A stretch of DNA of 64,000 nt from VRUE01 sp963702035 (GTDB taxonomy: Bacteria > Actinomycetota > Thermoleophilia > Solirubrobacterales > 70-9). The stretch lies in contig OY969700.1 of the NCBI GenBank assembly GCA_963702035.1, positions 1,116,001-1,180,000 on the forward strand, given 5' to 3'. The notes beneath the pieces were generated by a model. It ran no database searches. It had not been told where the DNA came from and saw only the letters and a list, made by a program, of their open reading frames with translations. Shown here in pieces: positions 61,493-64,000 of the stretch. How positions within the stretch are numbered: position 1 is the stretch's first letter; every line of letters starts with the position of its first letter. A program made the position numbers and the translations under genes.

Positions 61493-61563
61493 CCTTTCAA
61501 AGCTTGACGAACTTTGAAAGGTTATCGCATAACCTTGGATTTCTCGCGCAACTTTCCAAGGTT
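61493..61563. promoter_or_regulatory. Nested palindromic operator of the fic gene
   Basis: Three perfect inverted repeats overlap: CCTTTCAAAG/CTTTGAAAGG (61493-61502/61512-61521), AGGTTAT-CGC-ATAACCT (61519-61535) and AACCTTGG/CCAAGGTT (61531-61538/61556-61563). They lie directly upstream of the fic start and suggest tight autorepression, possibly by the protein's own C-terminal HTH. Confidence 0.75.
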
Positions 61564-61581
61564 AGCCGGGCCTGCCCGGCT
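61564..61581. terminator. Terminator-like hairpin after pilC
   Basis: AGCCGGG-CCTG-CCCGGCT is a perfect 7-bp stem, nine bases beyond the pilC stop, without a T-run. If it stops transcription, pilT-pilC is a separate unit from the pilA operon and the island lies between transcription units. Confidence 0.5.
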
Positions 61582-61589
61582 CGCCCGCC

Positions 61590-62834
61590 TCAGCGGATCT
61601 TTTCGTAGAGGCTGAAGATCGGCAGGTACATCGAGATCACTATGAAGCCGACGACGCCGCCGACGAAGACGATCATGATCGGCTCGATCAGCGAGGTCAG
61701 GGCTTTGACTTTGGCGTCGACCTCGGTCTCGTAGAAGTCGGCGATCTTGGAGAGCATGTGCTCGAGCTGGCCGGTTTCCTCGCCGACGGCGACCATGTGG
61801 CCGACCATCGGCGGGAAGATCGGGTCGCGCTCGATCGGCCCGGCGAGCGAGCCGCCCCGCTTGGCGGCGGCGTAGAGGTCCTCCATCGCCCGCTCGATGA
61901 CGACGTTGCCGGCCGTTTCGCCGGTCAGTTTGATCGACTGCAGCATCGGCACGCCGGCCGAGACCGAGCCGGCGAAGGTGCGCGACCAGCGGGCCAGGGC
62001 GACCTTCTGGATGACGTCGCCGATGTGTGCCGGCAGGCGCAGTTTGAAGCGGTCCCACGTCTCTTTGCCGCGGTCGGTCTTCTTCCACTGGAAGAAGCCG
62101 ACGGTGAGGCCGATGGACAGCGGGATGATGATGAACCAGTAGCCGGTGATCGCGTGCGAGGCCGAGACGCAGAGCTGGGTCGGTATCGGCAGCCCGCCTT
62201 CTTCGCCGGGATGTTCTTCGGCGAGTTCTTCGAAGACTTTGGCGAAGACGGGGATCACGAAGGCGACGATGCCGATCAGCGCGAACGCCGCGAAGCCGAA
62301 GATGAGCGCCGGGTACATCAGCGCCGATTTGACCTGGCGGCGCAGGGCGTCGGCTTTCTCGACCTGGAAGGCGACCTGGTCGAGCGCGTCCTCGAGCCGG
62401 CCCGACTGCTCGCCGGAGCGGACCATCGCCCGGTAGAGGCGGTCGAAGACGTCGGGGTGGCGCTGCATCGCCTGCTCCAGCGTGCTGCCGGCCTCGACGT
62501 CGGCCCGCACCCCCGCGACCGCGACTTTGATCTTCTCGTCCTGGGTCTGCTCCTCGAGCGTGTGCAGGGTGCGCAGCATCGGCATCCCCGAGGCGACCAG
62601 GGTGGCGAACTGGCGCGAGAAGATGGCCAGTTCGCGCACATCGACCTTCTGCCAGCGTTTGAACAGGTCCTCGAGCGCGAACGGCGCCTTCTTCTCACTG
62701 ACGTCGAGGACGATCAGGCCGCGCTGGCGCAGCTGCTCGCTGACCTGCGCCTTGGAGTCGGCCTCGAGCTCGCCGGCGGTGGCGGCCCCGGCGACGTCCA
62801 GGGCGCGGAAGGCGAAGGTGCTGGCGCCCGCCAT
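61590..62834 (-). CDS. pilC: Type IV pilus inner-membrane platform protein PilC
   Basis: 414 residues of the GspF/PilC family: two repeated T2SSF domains with three transmembrane helices. Blocks include RQFATLVASGMPMLRTLHTL (first domain, ~75-94), SALMYPALIFGFAAFALIGI (~170), SRTFAGSVSAGVPMLQSIKL (second domain, ~282-301) and the C-terminal SLIEPIMIVFVGGVVGFIVI. It anchors PilB/PilT motors to the membrane. It follows pilT by three bases. Confidence 0.95.
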   Translation of the reverse strand: MAGASTFAFRALDVAGAATAGELEADSKAQVSEQLRQRGLIVLDVSEKKAPFALEDLFKRWQKVDVRELAIFSRQFATLVASGMPMLRTLHTLEEQTQDEKIKVAVAGVRADVEAGSTLEQAMQRHPDVFDRLYRAMVRSGEQSGRLEDALDQVAFQVEKADALRRQVKSALMYPALIFGFAAFALIGIVAFVIPVFAKVFEELAEEHPGEEGGLPIPTQLCVSASHAITGYWFIIIPLSIGLTVGFFQWKKTDRGKETWDRFKLRLPAHIGDVIQKVALARWSRTFAGSVSAGVPMLQSIKLTGETAGNVVIERAMEDLYAAAKRGGSLAGPIERDPIFPPMVGHMVAVGEETGQLEHMLSKIADFYETEVDAKVKALTSLIEPIMIVFVGGVVGFIVISMYLPIFSLYEKIR

Positions 62835-62837
62835 CGG

Positions 62838-63983
62838 CTACGCGCCTCCGCTGTAGATGGGCTGCGAGGGCGGCGCCGCGGCGGATCCGTCGCCCTGCAT
62901 CGAAGCCGTCGCGATCGGCGCCGGGCCGAGCAGCCGTTTGAGCTCCTCCGGCACCGAGGCCTGCTGTTCGGCCAGGGCGCGGGTGATCGTCCCCGCCCGC
63001 ACCAGCCGCGCCAGGTCGGCGTCCATCGTCTGCATGCCGACCGCGCCCGAGGTCTGCACGGCGGCGTAGATCTGGTGCGTCTTGCCCTCGCGGATCAGGT
63101 TGCGGATCGCCGGGGTCGGGACCAGCACCTCGGTGGCGACGGTGCGCCCCCTCCCGTCGGCGGTCGGCAGCAGCTGCTGGGTGACGATGCCCTGCAGGGC
63201 GATCGAGAGCTGCGTCCGCACCTGGCCCTGCTGCTGGGGCGGGAAGACGTCGATGATCCGGTCGACCGTCTGGGCGGTGGACTGCGTATGCAGCGTGGCG
63301 AAGACGAGGTGGCCGGTCTCGGCCGCGGTCAGCGCGGTGGAGATCGTCTCCAGATCGCGCATCTCGCCGACCAGGATCACGTCGGGGTCCTCTCGCAGGG
63401 CGGCGCGCAGGCCGAGGGCGAAGTCGGGCGCGTCGGAGCCGACCTCGCGCTGGTTGACGATCGAGCGTTTGTGCTGGTGCAGGAACTCGATCGGGTCCTC
63501 GATCGTGAGGATGTGGTCCTGTTTCTCTTCGTTGATCACGTCGAGCATCGCCGCCAGGGTCGTGCTCTTGCCCGAGCCGGTCGGGCCGGTGACGAGGACG
63601 AAGCCGCGCGGCTTGGCGCAGAGCTCGCGCAGCACCTGCGGCACGCCGAGCGAGTCGAGGCTGGGGATGTCCTGCGGCACGAGGCGGAAGGCGGCGCTGA
63701 CCGAGCCGCGCTGGAAGAAGCAGTTGACGCGGAAGCGGGCGACGTTGGGGATCGCGTAGGCGAAGTCGAGCTGTTTGCCGGTCTCGAAGCGTTTGCGCTG
63801 GTCGTCGTTGAGGATCGAGTAGACGATCTCGCGCGTCTCCTGCCCGGAGAGGACGTCGAACCCCTCCATCGGCACGATCTTGCCCTTGTCGCGCATCGCA
63901 GGCGGCACCCCCGGCGTGATGTGCACGTCGGAGGCCTTCGTCTCGACCATGGTGCGCAGCACCTCTGCGAAATCGACGGCCAT
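62838..63983 (-). CDS. pilT: Type IV pilus twitching motility retraction ATPase PilT
   Basis: 381 residues. The N-terminal KASDVHITPGVPPAMRDKGK (~15-34) is typical PilT. Walker A VTGPTGSGKSTTLAAM (~130-145), the Asp box DHILTIEDPIEFLH, Walker B DPDVILVGEMRDLETIS, and the PilT-specific AIRNLIREGKTHQI (the retraction motif AIRNLIRE, ~290) are all present. A Gln/Ala-rich tail ends the protein. The upstream end of the window is 17 bases away, where pilB would be expected but cannot be seen. Confidence 0.97.
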   Translation of the reverse strand: MAVDFAEVLRTMVETKASDVHITPGVPPAMRDKGKIVPMEGFDVLSGQETREIVYSILNDDQRKRFETGKQLDFAYAIPNVARFRVNCFFQRGSVSAAFRLVPQDIPSLDSLGVPQVLRELCAKPRGFVLVTGPTGSGKSTTLAAMLDVINEEKQDHILTIEDPIEFLHQHKRSIVNQREVGSDAPDFALGLRAALREDPDVILVGEMRDLETISTALTAAETGHLVFATLHTQSTAQTVDRIIDVFPPQQQGQVRTQLSIALQGIVTQQLLPTADGRGRTVATEVLVPTPAIRNLIREGKTHQIYAAVQTSGAVGMQTMDADLARLVRAGTITRALAEQQASVPEELKRLLGPAPIATASMQGDGSAAAPPSQPIYSGGA

Positions 63984-64000
63984 AGCGCTTAGATCGGCCT

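Overview
The window is about 69-70% GC with strong G/C third positions. Its gene set points to a high-GC actinobacterium, most likely a deep-branching Thermoleophilia/Solirubrobacterales-type lineage. The evidence is a complete PilT/C/A/D/M/N/O type IV pilus system, a Rv3030-Rv3032-like polysaccharide cluster, ArsA-like ATPase pairs, HxlR regulators and an AbiEi/DUF559 orphan. That placement is an inference from gene content, not from a marker tree. I see no tRNA, rRNA, CRISPR array or transposase gene.

Layout. 1-5.6 kb: beta-oxidation electron transfer (ETF-quinone oxidoreductase, etfA, etfB) behind a perfect TetR-type palindrome, then split methylmalonyl-CoA mutase subunits. 6.5-12.8 kb: an aa3-like oxidase operon (two subunit II-like proteins, subunits I and III, CtaG, a 44-residue membrane peptide, SCO1) with a divergent TlpA. 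12.7-20.9 kb: HAD phosphatase, thiolase, leucyl aminopeptidase, an Xre/nucleotidyltransferase pair, HxlR regulator, aldehyde dehydrogenase and acyl-CoA dehydrogenase. 20.9-26.8 kb: two-component system, DipZ, a His/Met-rich repeat lipoprotein, PRC-barrel protein, MeaB and an acyltransferase. 26.8-32.6 kb: VapBC, an orphan Xre protein, then methyltransferase, GH57 and GT4 in the same order as mycobacterial Rv3030-Rv3032, and a second methyltransferase. 32.6-43.3 kb: DUF559 protein, adenylate cyclase, gamma-glutamyltranspeptidase, overlapping ParA-like and FtsZ genes, two ArsA-like ATPases, an unknown 542-residue protein and a second HxlR.

43.3-52.4 kb is the structural half of a type IV pilus locus (PilA, three pseudopilins, PilD, PilM, PilN, PilO, a PilP-position protein), with a c-di-GMP-I (GEMM) type riboswitch in the pilA leader. 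61.6-64 kb holds PilC and PilT. Between them lie about 9 kb of accessory genes: two AAA ATPases, an HTH-MNT/HEPN pair, VapBC, a 1053-residue membrane protein with an OmpA-like tail, and a Fic protein. Most have conspicuous palindromic operators and several look leaderless.

The most unusual signal is in intergenic DNA. Four copies of one element (family A: 3857-3974, 13521-13640, 31536-31700, 38980-39144) share two conserved internal segments. The closing stem and the apical hairpin differ completely in sequence between copies but stay paired within each copy. This is compensatory evidence for a structured RNA or a hairpin-forming DNA element, and I do not recognise it as a known family. Two further palindromic families also occur. 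Family C brackets the DUF559 gene and recurs upstream of the aldehyde dehydrogenase. Family B is two long perfect inverted repeats at gene starts. Functionally the window combines fatty acid and branched-chain acid oxidation feeding a quinone pool and oxidase, c-di-GMP-tuned pili, and a toxin-antitoxin/defence-like island.
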